A stretch of DNA of 52,833 nt from Streptomyces sp. NRRL WC-3618 (GCF_001280005.1 NZ_LGDW01000447.1:1-52833), one strand, 5' to 3'. Shown: positions 21,102 through 29,321, counted from the first letter of the stretch. Numbers and translations are program-made. Notes: generated by a model not told the origin, from the sequence alone.

Positions 21102-22316
21102 ATGCTGTCCGCAGAATCCGCCGCCCTTGTCCGGGCCACCCTGCCCGCCGTGGCCGGAGCGCTCGACGAGATCACCGCCCGCTTCTACGCCACGATGTTC
21201 CACGACCGGCCGGAGCTGCTCGACGGGATGTTCAACCGCGGCAACCAGGCCAGCGGCGCCCAACGCCAGGCTCTGGCCGCCTCGATCGCCGGTTTCGCCG
21301 GCGCGCTGCTGGAGAACCCCGGAGTGCGGCCGGACGCCCTGCTGTCCCGGATCGCCCACAAGCACGCCGCCGTGGGCGTCACCGACGACCAGTACACGAT
21401 CGTGCACAAGTACCTGTTCGGCGCGATCGCCGAGGTCCTCGGCGCCGCGGTCACGCCGGAGGTGGCGGCCGCCTGGGACGAGGTCTACTGGCTGATGGCC
21501 GGCGCGCTGATCAGCCGCGAGACCCTCCTCTACCAGGACGCGGGAGTCCAGCCCGGCGGGATCTGGCGGCCCTGGACGGTCGTCGAACGCCGTACCGAGA
21601 CCGCCGACGTGGTCTCCTTCCTGCTCCGCCCCGCCGATGGCGAACCGGCGCCACGGGCCCGGGCGGGCCAGTACGTGAGCGTCCGCGTGGCCATGGCCGA
21701 CGGAACGCACCAACTGCGCCAGTACAGCCTTTCCTCGGCACCGGGCGGAGAGCTGCGGCGGATCACCGTGAAGCGGGTCACGGGCGACGCCGACGGTCCG
21801 GACGGCGAGGTCTCCACCCTGCTGCACGGCACCGTTCGCGAGGGAGACGAACTGCTGCTGTCCGCGCCGTTCGGCGACGTCTTCCTCGACGACGGGGCCG
21901 ACGCCACCACCCCGCTCGTCCTGGTGTCGGCGGGCATCGGCTGCACCCCTATGACGGGAATCCTGGCCCACCTCGCGGCCCTCGGCTCGACCCGACAGGT
22001 ACTGGTCCTGCACGCCGACCGCTCCCCCGCCGACCACGCCCTGCGCGCCGAGACACACGACCTGGTCGCTCAACTGCCGGGCGCCCGCGCCGTCTTCTGG
22101 TACGAGCACCCTGGAGCGCAGGAACCCGACGCCCGCACCGGCCTGATGGACCCGAGCGGCGTCGGACTCCCGGACGGTGCCTCCGTGTTCCTTTGCGGGC
22201 CGCTGCCCTTCATGCGGGACGTGCGCGGCAGGCTGCTGAGCGCCGGGGTCCCCGCGCGGCGCATCCGTTACGAGGTCTTCGGTCCCGACCTGTGGCTGCC
22301 CGGCAGCGCGGTCTGA
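21102..22316 (+). CDS. hmp: Flavohemoprotein (nitric oxide dioxygenase)
   Basis: 404 aa, the usual length. A globin domain (about 1-140) with the proximal heme His in RIAHKHAAVG (H88) is followed by a ferredoxin-reductase-type FAD domain (about 152-260: RQYSLSSAP binds FAD) and an NAD domain (about 265-395: LVSAGIGCTPM, VFLCGPLPFM). It converts NO plus O2 to nitrate using NADH, protecting respiration and heme sensors from NO. GGGAG lies about 5 nt upstream of the ATG. It is the first gene of a short operon with the HPF-like gene 42 bp downstream. Its boxed promoter and its position after adhE fit a hypoxia/NO response like that sensed by DosS. Confidence 0.94.
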   Translation: MLSAESAALVRATLPAVAGALDEITARFYATMFHDRPELLDGMFNRGNQASGAQRQALAASIAGFAGALLENPGVRPDALLSRIAHKHAAVGVTDDQYTIVHKYLFGAIAEVLGAAVTPEVAAAWDEVYWLMAGALISRETLLYQDAGVQPGGIWRPWTVVERRTETADVVSFLLRPADGEPAPRARAGQYVSVRVAMADGTHQLRQYSLSSAPGGELRRITVKRVTGDADGPDGEVSTLLHGTVREGDELLLSAPFGDVFLDDGADATTPLVLVSAGIGCTPMTGILAHLAALGSTRQVLVLHADRSPADHALRAETHDLVAQLPGARAVFWYEHPGAQEPDARTGLMDPSGVGLPDGASVFLCGPLPFMRDVRGRLLSAGVPARRIRYEVFGPDLWLPGSAV

Positions 22317-22358
22317 GTCGCGCCCGAACGTCCCGACATCCCCAAGGAGGAACCCCTG

Positions 22359-22757
22359 ATGAACAGCGACAACACCCAGGCGAAACCCGCGGTTCGGCTG
22401 CGCTCCGTCGGCGCGGTGGAGGAGGAGACCCTGGCGTACGCCCGTACGAAGATCGACGCCGTGGTGGGCAGGACCGGCCTGCCCGCCGTCTCCGGCGAGG
22501 TGCGCCTCGTGCGGGCGGCCGCACACCACGTCGACCGCCCGTGGTCGGCCACGGCCGATCTGCGCGTCGGCGGACACCCGGTGGTCGTGATGGTGGAGGA
22601 GGCCACCGGCACGGCGCTCGTCGACCGGCTCCAGGACCGGCTGCGGCGCCAGACGGACAAGGCCGCCCATGCCTGGGACCACGGACATCGCCCGGCGGCC
22701 CCGCCGTGGCGCGGCGGAGACCTGCCCTCTGCAGCGGGAGCCCCGGGCGCGGCGTGA
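22359..22757 (+). CDS. HPF/RaiA-like ribosome-associated protein
   Basis: 132 aa, ATG with AAGGAGG about 8 nt upstream. The central part (about residues 18-105, EETLAYARTKIDAVVGRTG, then VEEATGTALVDRLQDRLRRQ) has the beta-alpha-beta-beta-beta-alpha pattern of the S30AE/HPF family, which binds the decoding centre and hibernates ribosomes. It lacks the C-terminal dimerisation domain of long HPF, and the Pro/Gly/Ala tail is low-complexity. M. tuberculosis Rv0079, a DosR-regulon protein, is of the same general type. It probably helps shut down translation in hypoxia (inference). Likely co-transcribed with the flavohemoprotein gene. Confidence 0.72.
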   Translation: MNSDNTQAKPAVRLRSVGAVEEETLAYARTKIDAVVGRTGLPAVSGEVRLVRAAAHHVDRPWSATADLRVGGHPVVVMVEEATGTALVDRLQDRLRRQTDKAAHAWDHGHRPAAPPWRGGDLPSAAGAPGAA

Positions 22758-22814
22758 ATCCCGCCGGACAGCGGCCCGGCCGGTGACGTGCGCCGGCCGG
22801 GCCACCCCCTTCGA

Positions 22815-22848
22815 GGGCCGTCCGGACCTGTCCGGTGCCCATCGGCCC
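22815..22848. promoter_or_regulatory. Tandem DosR-like boxes upstream of oleate hydratase
   Basis: GGGCC-GTCC-GGACC (22815-22828) and GTGCC-CATC-GGCCC (22835-22848), each one mismatch from the dyad, 20 bp apart. A separate 10-bp inverted repeat (22869-22878 / 22890-22899, TCGGGAACCG arms) lies closer to the start and could fold in the leader. Confidence 0.55.
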
Positions 22849-22927
22849 ACTGACGAGAGTCCTGCCGGTCGGGAACCGCGGGACCCCCCCGGTTCCCGAT
22901 CTGCAGGCCGGAACGAGGAGTTGCGTG

Positions 22928-24499
22928 ATGGCGAAGGCATATCTGGTGGGTAGCGGCATAGCGGCACTGGCCGCGGCCACGTTCCTGATCCGCGACGGCG
23001 GCTTCGAGGGATCCGACATCCACCTGTTCGAGGAAGGCCGGACCATCGGCGGCAGCCTGGACGCGGGCGGCACGCCGGACGCCGGATACAGCATGCGCGG
23101 CGGACGGATGTTCGAGGCCGAGTTCCGCTGCACCTACGACCTGCTGTCCGCGATCCCCACCCTCGACGACCCCGCCGTCTCCGTGACCGAGGAGATCCTG
23201 GCCGGGCACGAGGACTTCGCCTGGGACGACATCGCCCGGCTCGTCGACGGGAACGGCAAGATCATCGACACGACCGCGATGGGATTCTCCGAGCGCGACC
23301 GGCTGGAACTGGTCCGCTGCCTGGCCACACCCGAGGGGCGCCTGGACGGCAAACGGATCACCGACTGCTTCGGCGAGCACTTCTTCACCACCAACTTCTG
23401 GTTCATGTGGTGCACCACGTTCGCCTTCCAGCCCTGGCACAGCGCGATCGAGTTCCGTCGCTACCTGAGGCGTTTCATCCATCTCTTCCCCGGCTTCGCC
23501 ACCATGTCGGGCATCCACCGCACCCGCTACAACCAGTACGACTCCATCGTTCGGCCCCTGACGGCCTGGCTCCGTGAGCGCGGCGTCACCCTGCACACGC
23601 GCTGCCGAGTCACCGACCTCGGCTTCGCCCCGGGCGTCCGAAGCGGCACGGTCGACACCCTCCACCTGAGCCGGAACGGCCACGACGAGAAGATGCCCGT
23701 CGCGCCCGAAGACCTGGTCATCGTCACCAACGGGTCCATGACGGACGCGTCCAGCCTCGGCTCCCACACCGCCGCGCCCGCGCCGGCCCCGCACCGCTCG
23801 GACGCCTGGCTGCTGTGGCACCGGCTCGCCCGCGGACGCGAGGACTTCGGCAACCCGGCCGCCTTCGACCACCACCGTAAGGAGTCCCGCTGGGAGTCGT
23901 TCACGGTCACCTCGAAGGACCCCGCCTTCCTCAGGGCCCTGGAGGAGTTCAGCGGCCGTCCGGCCGGCAAGGGCGGCCTCATGACCCTGACCGGCTCCCC
24001 CTGGCTGCTGACCCTCGTCGCCAACCGCCAGCCCGTCTACCGGGACCAGCCCGAGAACGTCGGCGTCTGGTGGGGCTACGGCCTGTTCCCCGACCGTGCG
24101 GGCAGCCACGTACCGAAGCCGATGACGATGTGCTCCGGCCGGGAGATCCTCGAAGAGGTCCTGCACCACCTCCCCTTCGACGAGCGGACGACGGCCCAGG
24201 TCCTGGAGACCTCCACCGTCGTGCCCTGCGTGATGCCGTACATCACCAGCCAGTTCCTGGCCCGTCGCCGCGAAGACCGGCCCGAGGTGGTCCCGAAGGG
24301 ATCGGTCAACCTCGCCTTCGTCGGGCAGTTCGCGGAGGTACCGGACGACGTCGTCTTCACCGTCGAGTACTCCGTGCGCACGGCCTGGACCGCGGTGGCA
24401 CAGCTTCTGAAGCTGGACAGGCACCCGCCGGAGGTCTACAAGGGCCACCACCATCCCCACGTCCTGGCCGCCGCGCTGGAGACCATGCACCGCCGGTAG
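22928..24499 (+). CDS. Oleate hydratase (MCRA family)
   Basis: 523 aa from ATG 22928 (GAGGAG 8 nt upstream); the preceding in-frame GTG is possible. FAD-binding motif GSGIAALAAATFLIRDG, with E-E-G and GGSLDAGG after it. MRGGRMFE corresponds to the RGGREME signature; the Glu that protonates the double bond is kept although the flanking residues differ. NFWFMWCTTFAFQPWHSA and YNQYDSIVRPL are also typical. The enzyme adds water to oleate to give 10-hydroxystearate and is FAD-dependent without net redox. In bacteria it is linked to fatty-acid detoxification and membrane stress. Its place in a dormancy island, with its own boxed promoter, suggests lipid remodelling during stress (inference). Confidence 0.9.
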   Translation: MAKAYLVGSGIAALAAATFLIRDGGFEGSDIHLFEEGRTIGGSLDAGGTPDAGYSMRGGRMFEAEFRCTYDLLSAIPTLDDPAVSVTEEILAGHEDFAWDDIARLVDGNGKIIDTTAMGFSERDRLELVRCLATPEGRLDGKRITDCFGEHFFTTNFWFMWCTTFAFQPWHSAIEFRRYLRRFIHLFPGFATMSGIHRTRYNQYDSIVRPLTAWLRERGVTLHTRCRVTDLGFAPGVRSGTVDTLHLSRNGHDEKMPVAPEDLVIVTNGSMTDASSLGSHTAAPAPAPHRSDAWLLWHRLARGREDFGNPAAFDHHRKESRWESFTVTSKDPAFLRALEEFSGRPAGKGGLMTLTGSPWLLTLVANRQPVYRDQPENVGVWWGYGLFPDRAGSHVPKPMTMCSGREILEEVLHHLPFDERTTAQVLETSTVVPCVMPYITSQFLARRREDRPEVVPKGSVNLAFVGQFAEVPDDVVFTVEYSVRTAWTAVAQLLKLDRHPPEVYKGHHHPHVLAAALETMHRR

Positions 24500-24516
24500 C
24501 CCGCCCGAGAAGGGGA

Positions 24517-24552
24517 GGGACATCCGGCCCCGTCGCCGGGGACCTTCGGCAC
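24517..24552. promoter_or_regulatory. Tandem DosR-like boxes upstream of PPOX-fold gene 24665-25090
   Basis: GGGAC-ATCC-GGCCC (24517-24530) and GGGAC-CTTC-GGCAC (24539-24552), 22 bp apart and 113-148 bp before the start. Both left halves are GGGAC, as in the mycobacterial DosR box. Confidence 0.6.
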
Positions 24553-24664
24553 CAGCGGGAACGCTGTGGCCCGAGGGAGAGTGGCCTCAGGAGCGGCGCC
24601 GATCCCCCGTGGCGTCGCTCCGTCCACATGGTCAGGCCGCACTTGGCGGCGGGGACGGAGAACT

Positions 24665-25090
24665 GTGAGCGACCCGACGATACGGAGTGTCGAACTGGAG
24701 AGCGCGGAGGCGCTGCGGCTCCTGGGCGGCGTGTCCTTGGGACGCGTCGTCTTCACCCGGCAGGCGCTGCCGACCATCCGCCCGGTCAACCATCTCCTGG
24801 TCGACGGCCACATCGTCATCCGCACCCACGGTGACGCCGCGCTGACCCGGTACACCGGGCACGCGGGGGGTGACGGCGCCGTCGTCGCCTACGAGGCCGA
24901 CGACATAGACCCGCTCACCCATCTCGGCTGGAGCGTGGTCGTGACGGGCTATGCGCGGCTGGTCACCGATCTGCGGGAGCTGGCCCGCTATCAGGCCCTG
25001 CTGCGCCCCTGGAGCACGCAGAGCATGGATCACGCCGTCCGTATCCGCCCCGATCTGGTCACCGGCCTCCGTCTGATGGCACCTGACTGA
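24665..25090 (+). CDS. Pyridoxamine 5'-phosphate oxidase-fold protein
   Basis: 141 aa from GTG 24665, GGAG 5-6 nt upstream. Split-barrel PPOX fold: LLGGVSLGRVVFTRQALPTIRPVNHLLVDGHIVIRT is the entry strand pair, VVAYEADDIDPLTHLGWSVVVTGYARLV the second strand set, and WSTQSMDHAVRIRPDLVTG the C-terminal dimer strand. Such small proteins bind FMN, F420 or heme; M. tuberculosis Rv0080 is a DosR-regulated member. Substrate unknown. It is related to the two other PPOX proteins at 26441-26888 and 27020-27694. Convergent with the USP gene downstream. Confidence 0.88.
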   Translation: MSDPTIRSVELESAEALRLLGGVSLGRVVFTRQALPTIRPVNHLLVDGHIVIRTHGDAALTRYTGHAGGDGAVVAYEADDIDPLTHLGWSVVVTGYARLVTDLRELARYQALLRPWSTQSMDHAVRIRPDLVTGLRLMAPD

Positions 25091-25454
25091 GCACCCGCAT
25101 CCGCCCTTGTCCGGCCGCCCACCGGCATTCGTGCGGCACCGGCGCGACGGCATACCGCAGAACGGCGCGCTTCACCGGGCCGGGCATCAGCAGCGCGATC
25201 CGCACCCTGATCGGCGATCACCCGCACGCTGCGGCGGCGGTGAGCCGGCAGAGTCCCCACCCCCGTCAGCGGACGAGCCGACCGGTCCGCTCCCGGCAGA
25301 GAGCCCGTCACAGGGCCCGGCAGAGAGGTCGACTCGCACGCGAACGGCACGTGGTCGTAGATCCGTTGCTCCTCCGCGCCGACGAGGCGAGGGACCGGCC
25401 GGTCCGCCGGTGCGGGCCGGCCGGTCCCCCAACGGCCGAGCCCCGGGCCGCCCG
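25091..25454. other. Intergenic region between convergent genes
   Basis: 364 bp with no recognisable gene. It holds the hairpin at 25391-25428 and otherwise nothing I can identify; minus-strand frames here have poor composition and no homologous motifs. Confidence 0.5.
25391..25428. terminator. Hairpin terminator downstream of USP gene 25455-26285
   Basis: Perfect 12-bp arms GGGACCGGCCGG (25391-25402) and its complement (25417-25428), 14-nt loop, 27 bp past the minus-strand stop codon. Confidence 0.6.
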
Positions 25455-26285
25455 TCATCCGTGGGGCACCAGGACCACCGGGCAGTGCGCCCGGTGCAGG
25501 AGCGTGTGGGCGACCGGTCCCAGGCGCGGACCGAACACGCTCGTCCGGCGGTGGGCGCCGATGACAGCCACGGCGGCCTCCCGGGTGGCCTCCAGCAGGG
25601 CGTCCGCAGGGGCCGTGCGGACCGTGCGGGTGTCGACCACGACGTCCGGGTGCCGGTCCCGCAGGCGGGTGAGGGCATACCGCGGCACGGCCTCCTCCGC
25701 CCGGACCTCGCGGATCAGGCGTTCCTGGCCCGGACTGCGCGCCGGTACGAGGGAGGGCAGTTCGGGGATGACGTGCCGATGGCTCCAGGAGTGCACGACG
25801 CGGAGCGTCGCGCTACGGCGCTCGGCCTCCTGAAAGGCGTAGGCAGCCGCCTCGGCGTCGAGGTCGTCCTCCAGCCCGAGCAGTACGCCCCGCCCGTCGT
25901 CGCACGGGTGATCCCCGCGTACGACCAGCAGCGGTCCCCGCGTGAGCACGGCCAGCCTCATCCCCACCGATCCGAACGCCGCGCCGGTCAACCCGCCCCC
26001 GTCGCGTGTTCCGACAACCGTCAGGTCCGCGGTCGCGCTCTCCCGCGCCAGCGCGTGCACCACGCCGCCTTCCACGGCGACGGTTTCCACCAGCAGCCCC
26101 GGATGCCGCCGCCGTATCCGCGACGCCGCGGAACAAAGGACCGGTGCCGCCTCGTCACGGTCGGGGACCGCGTACAGCACGCGCAGGGCGGCACCGTGCC
26201 GTTCGGCCTCCGCCGCGGCCCAGTCCGACGCCCGTACCGAGTTCAAGGAGCCGTTCACTCCCACGACTATGTGACGCGAGGTCAT
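25455..26285 (-). CDS. Tandem-domain universal stress protein
   Basis: 276 aa from ATG 26285, with GGGAGGG 6 nt upstream. Two USP domains (about 1-142 and 145-276). The first begins HIVVGVNGSLNS and includes LTVVGTRDGGGLTGAAFGSVGMRLAV; the second begins GVLLGLEDDLDAEA and ends with VIGAHRRTSVFGPRLGPVAHTLLHRAHCPVVLVPHG. The G-x2-G-x9-GS(V/L) pattern indicates ATP binding in the first domain. Because of a frameshift in the upstream PPOX gene, the same frame is open all the way from 26888, so a readthrough fusion is theoretically possible, but the strong ribosome binding site and typical N-terminus argue for independent initiation. Boxes lie 126-162 bp... upstream of the start within the 3' end of the PPOX gene. 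Confidence 0.92.
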   Translation of the reverse strand: MTSRHIVVGVNGSLNSVRASDWAAAEAERHGAALRVLYAVPDRDEAAPVLCSAASRIRRRHPGLLVETVAVEGGVVHALARESATADLTVVGTRDGGGLTGAAFGSVGMRLAVLTRGPLLVVRGDHPCDDGRGVLLGLEDDLDAEAAAYAFQEAERRSATLRVVHSWSHRHVIPELPSLVPARSPGQERLIREVRAEEAVPRYALTRLRDRHPDVVVDTRTVRTAPADALLEATREAAVAVIGAHRRTSVFGPRLGPVAHTLLHRAHCPVVLVPHG

Positions 26286-26410
26286 GGCCGTCCCTCCCCT
26301 ATCTGTGCGTGACTGTCCGATGGAGGCTTCGCGTGCCGCGGTCACGGCCTCCATGGACGATGCTCCTCGGGCTCCGACGCCTGCGTCAGACGCCGAGCGG
26401 GCCCGACCGA

Positions 26411-26447
26411 GCGCCGAACGGCCCTTGTGGCACGGGCCGTTCAGAAG
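26411..26447. promoter_or_regulatory. Tandem DosR-like boxes upstream of USP gene 25455-26285
   Basis: GCGCC-GAAC-GGCCC (26411-26424) and GGGCC-GTTC-AGAAG (26434-26447), 23 bp apart. Facing half-sites make a 9-bp inverted repeat (26416-26424 / 26434-26442) that mimics a terminator. The same arrangement occurs before the GAPDH gene at 33558-33594. Confidence 0.5.
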
Positions 26448-26888
26448 GCAAGGGGAACGCCGCCGTACAGGGTCCGTCCGGCGGCGAGTTCGCGACCGGT
26501 GACCAGGTCCGGGTCGATACGCACGAAGATCTGCTTGGGCGCCGGCCGGCACCCAGGAACGCGGACCGGTGCGCAGCAGCCGTTCGTGCTCGGCGAGGTC
26601 GGTGATCAGGCCGGCTGCTCCGGTGACCACGACGCTCCAACCGGAGTTCGTGGCCGCGTCGACCTGGTCGGCCTCGAAGGCGACCACCGCTCCGTCGACC
26701 GCGCGCACCAGGTCCGAGGCGGCCGAGGTGCGCACCAGCACCGCGCCGTCGCTGTCCAGAGCGAAGTTGACCGGCAGGACCGCCGGCAGGGCGTGCCGTG
26801 TGTACACGATCCGTCCCACGGGCACCTTGGCCAGCAGGCGCAGGCACTCCTGCCGGTCGAGTTCGCGGAATCCGTCGTTGGCATCCAT
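26441..26888 (-). pseudogene. PPOX-fold protein gene with a 4-bp frameshift
   Basis: Starting at ATG 26888, the first 115 residues or so are a normal PPOX-fold protein (RLLAKVPVGRIVYTRHALPA, then VNFALDSDGAVLV, VAFEADQVDAATNSGWSVVV), related to the one at 24665-25090. After SWVPA the frame is lost at a GCCGGCCGGC tract (26541-26550). Removing one GCCG unit restores KQIFVRIDPDLVTGREL and LYGGVPLAF, ending at a stop at 26441-26443, for a full length of about 147 aa. So a 4-bp duplication, or a base-calling error in the assembly, disrupts the gene. In the shifted frame translation would run on into the USP gene. Boxes at 26959-26995 lie upstream. Confidence 0.75.
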
Positions 26889-26958
26889 GTGCCTTCTCGT
26901 CTCTCACCTGATGAGTCGGGGGCGCGCCGGTCCGTCGTCACGCCATCGTCAAACCGTG

Positions 26959-26995
26959 GGGACCGATGGCCGCCGGCCAGGGAGCCATCGGTCCC
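26959..26995. promoter_or_regulatory. Tandem DosR-like boxes upstream of PPOX gene 26441-26888
   Basis: GGGAC-CGAT-GGCCG (26959-26972) and GAGCC-ATCG-GTCCC (26982-26995), 23 bp apart and 71-107 bp before the start. Facing halves form 12-bp complementary arms (26959-26970 / 26984-26995), so the region could also act as a terminator for the XRE-PPOX gene ending at 27020. Confidence 0.45.
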
Positions 26996-27019
26996 TGGCC
27001 GGCCCGGGAAGGACCCGGT

Positions 27020-27694
27020 TCAGACCGTGATGCGGCGTCCCGTGACGGCGTACGGTTCGACGCGCATCCACACGTCACGGCGACCGCCGGCCCACGGCGT
27101 GCTGTAGGCCTGCCGCGCGAGCCGTTCCGCCTCTTCGAGATCCGTCACGATGCGTGCGTGGCCCCGTACCAGCACGCTCCAGCCCTGGCTGAACGCGTCG
27201 TCGATGCGATCGATCTCGAAGGCGACCTTGTTGCCGGCCCCGAGCGACGGCGTCGCGCCGCGCGCGGTCCTGAAGACGATCGTGCCGTCGATGACGCTGT
27301 AGTTGACAGGGACGATCACCGGGCCCTGGGCGGTGGACACCGCGAGCCTTCCGACGCCGTGCTTCGAGAGCAGGTCGCCGCACTCGGTCCGGCTCAGCTC
27401 GGTGAATGCGGGAGTGCGCCCGGCCCGTCCGGGGCCCGGTGGCCGATCGGCGTCCCCTCCGGTGAGCGACGCGAGCGTGGTCTCCAGGACTCCCGCCAGC
27501 CGGAGCAGCGCGCCTTGACCCGGCCCGGTGACAGCATGCTCCTCAAGGTGCTGCAGATAGCCGGGGTCCATGCCCGCACGGGTGGCCGTCTCCTCGCGGG
27601 TCAGCCCCAACTGGGCCCGGCGTGCGGCGAGTCGACGCCCCAGGTCGCCCGAGGGTCGTCCCTCCGTCACCATGGGCTGCTTCGGTTCGGCCAT
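27020..27694 (-). CDS. XRE helix-turn-helix fused to PPOX-fold domain
   Basis: 224 aa from ATG 27694 (frame open to 27763). The N-terminal XRE domain (about 15-75) has the five-helix pattern LGRRLAARRAQLGLTREETA, TRAGMDPGYLQHLEEH. A linker of about 30 residues leads into a PPOX split barrel (about 100-220: ELSRTECGDLLSKHGVGRLAV, VIVPVNYSVIDGTIVFRT, VAFEIDRIDDAFSQGWSVLV). This suggests a DNA-binding regulator whose activity is set by a flavin, F420 or heme bound to the C-terminal domain, i.e. a cytoplasmic redox or gas sensor (inference). It sits next to two stand-alone PPOX genes. A perfect dyad (27886-27899) and a TATATA -10-like element (27849-27854, minus strand) lie upstream. Confidence 0.88.
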   Translation of the reverse strand: MAEPKQPMVTEGRPSGDLGRRLAARRAQLGLTREETATRAGMDPGYLQHLEEHAVTGPGQGALLRLAGVLETTLASLTGGDADRPPGPGRAGRTPAFTELSRTECGDLLSKHGVGRLAVSTAQGPVIVPVNYSVIDGTIVFRTARGATPSLGAGNKVAFEIDRIDDAFSQGWSVLVRGHARIVTDLEEAERLARQAYSTPWAGGRRDVWMRVEPYAVTGRRITV

Positions 27695-27885
27695 GCCCTT
27701 CACGTCCTTTCGTCGGGTCGCCCGGACAGCGACCTCTTCGTGCGACTGCTCTCCGAGGACCACCTTGAGCGCGCCGGTGTCGGCGGGCAGAAGTCATTCA
27801 TCTCGCTCCGCACCGTCCCTCGCTTCGCACGCTGAGCCGAGTTGCCCTATATATCCAGCCTGTCCGGTACTCGCCTGGTCCGCTT

Positions 27886-27899
27886 GGGCCGTCCGGCCC
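27886..27899. promoter_or_regulatory. Perfect DosR-like box upstream of XRE-PPOX gene
   Basis: GGGCC-GTCC-GGCCC, perfect in both half-sites, centred about 50 bp upstream of the start point predicted from the TATATA at 27849-27854 on the minus strand. The 27695-28047 interval holds no gene. Confidence 0.6.
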
Positions 27900-28047
27900 T
27901 CCTCGCCCGCCGGACGGTCCTTCCCCCCGCCGGGCGCGGCGGCCGGTGGCACGGAGGGGGCACGTCGACTGCAGTCGACGGCAACGCCGCCTCCCCGCCC
28001 TCCGGGGTTCCGGCCGGCGCAGGGATCGCGAACCCCGTCCCCTGCCG

Positions 28048-29061
28048 TCAGCCGAGCCCTCGCGGGTGGGCGTCCGGCGCCCCGGCGACCTCCCGCAGCA
28101 CCCGCGCGACTGCGCGGCGAGGTGTGGCCGGACCGTCCGGACCGTAACCGAGGCGTATGAGCAGCTGCGGATGCGTGCCGCCGTCACAGGCGTCGACCAG
28201 GCGGTCCCGCAGGTCGTCCCACTCCGCCGCCTGATCCAGCACGGAAGCGCGCAGGCCGTACGCCGTCGCGACGAGCCAGAGGCGCTCGAGGGCCTGGCCG
28301 GCGCGCAGCCGGTCGACTCGGCGATCGTGTTCGGTCGTCAGCAGGGCAATGGACGGGTCCGGTTCGAAGGGCCGTGCGGTGAGTCGTTCCGGATGCCGCT
28401 GCGCGGTGAAGTCTCGCAGTGGGATCCGCTCCCGGGCGTCCTGCGGGCCCAGCGCCGTGCGCGGCAGACCTGTGTCGGGCATCGGCTCCAGATCGCGGTG
28501 CACCCGTTGACGGCCCTCGGCCGCCCGGTCGGCGTCAAGGCGGTTGCGCCGTTCGGCCTCCGTCGTCAGGTGCAGGAGACGAGTCGTCTCGGCCGCTCCG
28601 CAGAAGCGCAGTGCCGCACCTTCCGCACGAGCCACCGTGCTGAGGTCGTCGCGCACGGCCACAGGGAGCGTCCGGTCCGAGAACGGGAAGCGGCTGCTGT
28701 GCCTGCGCCAGATCGCCTCGAAGAGGTCGGCGCCGCGCTCCCCCTCCTGGTCGGCCACGAGCTCGGCGAGCCGCACGGTGGCGAGCAGGCCGGGGTCGTC
28801 ATGGCGGGGCAGCAGCCGGGTGACGGGTGACCAGCCGAAGTGGGCCAGGGCGACCCGCAGGTTGAACACGCAGGCCCCCACCGAAAGGAGCGCGGCACGG
28901 CCCGTCGGGTCGACGTGCCGCACGCCCCGGCCGGGAGCGGCCCGCACCTGGAACGTGAGCGTGTCGGAGTCCAGCCCGAAACGCCACGGCTGGATGTTGT
29001 GGATCGAGGGCGCGCCGACCGCGGCGGAGACGCAGGTCTCCACCAGCGCGGCGTCGAACAC
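28048..29061 (-). CDS. Acg-like nitroreductase-fold protein
   Basis: About 337 aa from GTG 29061 (GGGGAG 6 nt upstream); the frame extends to 29280 but that part is low-complexity. VETCVSAAVGAPSIHNIQPWRF is the FMN-binding entry of the family and HVDPTGRAALLSVGACVFNLRVAL follows, as in Rv2032 (Acg) and Rv3131, both DosR-regulated. The protein is longer than classical nitroreductases, with two half-barrels (about 1-150 and 160-330). Acg proteins bind FMN but lack known NAD(P)H activity and may sequester flavin during dormancy. It shares a 260-bp divergent promoter with the membrane-protein gene at 29322, with two dyads in the middle. Confidence 0.88.
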   Translation of the reverse strand: MFDAALVETCVSAAVGAPSIHNIQPWRFGLDSDTLTFQVRAAPGRGVRHVDPTGRAALLSVGACVFNLRVALAHFGWSPVTRLLPRHDDPGLLATVRLAELVADQEGERGADLFEAIWRRHSSRFPFSDRTLPVAVRDDLSTVARAEGAALRFCGAAETTRLLHLTTEAERRNRLDADRAAEGRQRVHRDLEPMPDTGLPRTALGPQDARERIPLRDFTAQRHPERLTARPFEPDPSIALLTTEHDRRVDRLRAGQALERLWLVATAYGLRASVLDQAAEWDDLRDRLVDACDGGTHPQLLIRLGYGPDGPATPRRAVARVLREVAGAPDAHPRGLG

Positions 29062-29168
29062 TGTGCTCTCCCCGTACCAGGCCTCGGACGGCAGGTGCCG
29101 TGGGCACGAGCATGGTTGCCTCGCCGCTCCGTCGGCAGGGGCCGTACGTCCTGTACCGGGGGTCGGTC

Positions 29169-29199
29169 GGGCCTCACGGCCCCTTGGGCTGAACGGCCC
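29169..29199. promoter_or_regulatory. Tandem DosR-like boxes in the nitroreductase / membrane protein divergent promoter
   Basis: A perfect GGGCC-TCAC-GGCCC (29169-29182) and GGGCT-GAAC-GGCCC (29186-29199), 17 bp apart, 108-138 bp from the nitroreductase start and 123-153 bp from the start at 29322. Confidence 0.65.
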
Positions 29200-29321
29200 G
29201 GCCCGCCCTCGGGGTGGGACCCGAGCGGCCCCGCGGGGGCACCTGGTCGGCCCATGTCGCGGCAGGCGCGCGGCTGTCACGCTGCGAGAGCGTCACCACG
29301 GCGACGAGGAGGTGCGGACCG

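Noticed and set aside
26416..26442. Simple terminator hairpin between PPOX and USP genes
   Set aside because: The arms are the facing halves of two 14-bp dyads 23 bp apart, the same arrangement as before the GAPDH gene where no terminator is needed for the downstream gene. A regulatory reading is preferred, although dual use cannot be excluded.
25455..26888. A single 477-residue PPOX-USP fusion protein
   Set aside because: The in-frame junction is a by-product of the GCCG duplication at 26541-26550. The USP part has its own ATG with GGGAGGG 6 nt upstream, and the lost PPOX C-terminus is intact in the next frame. Kept only as a finding.
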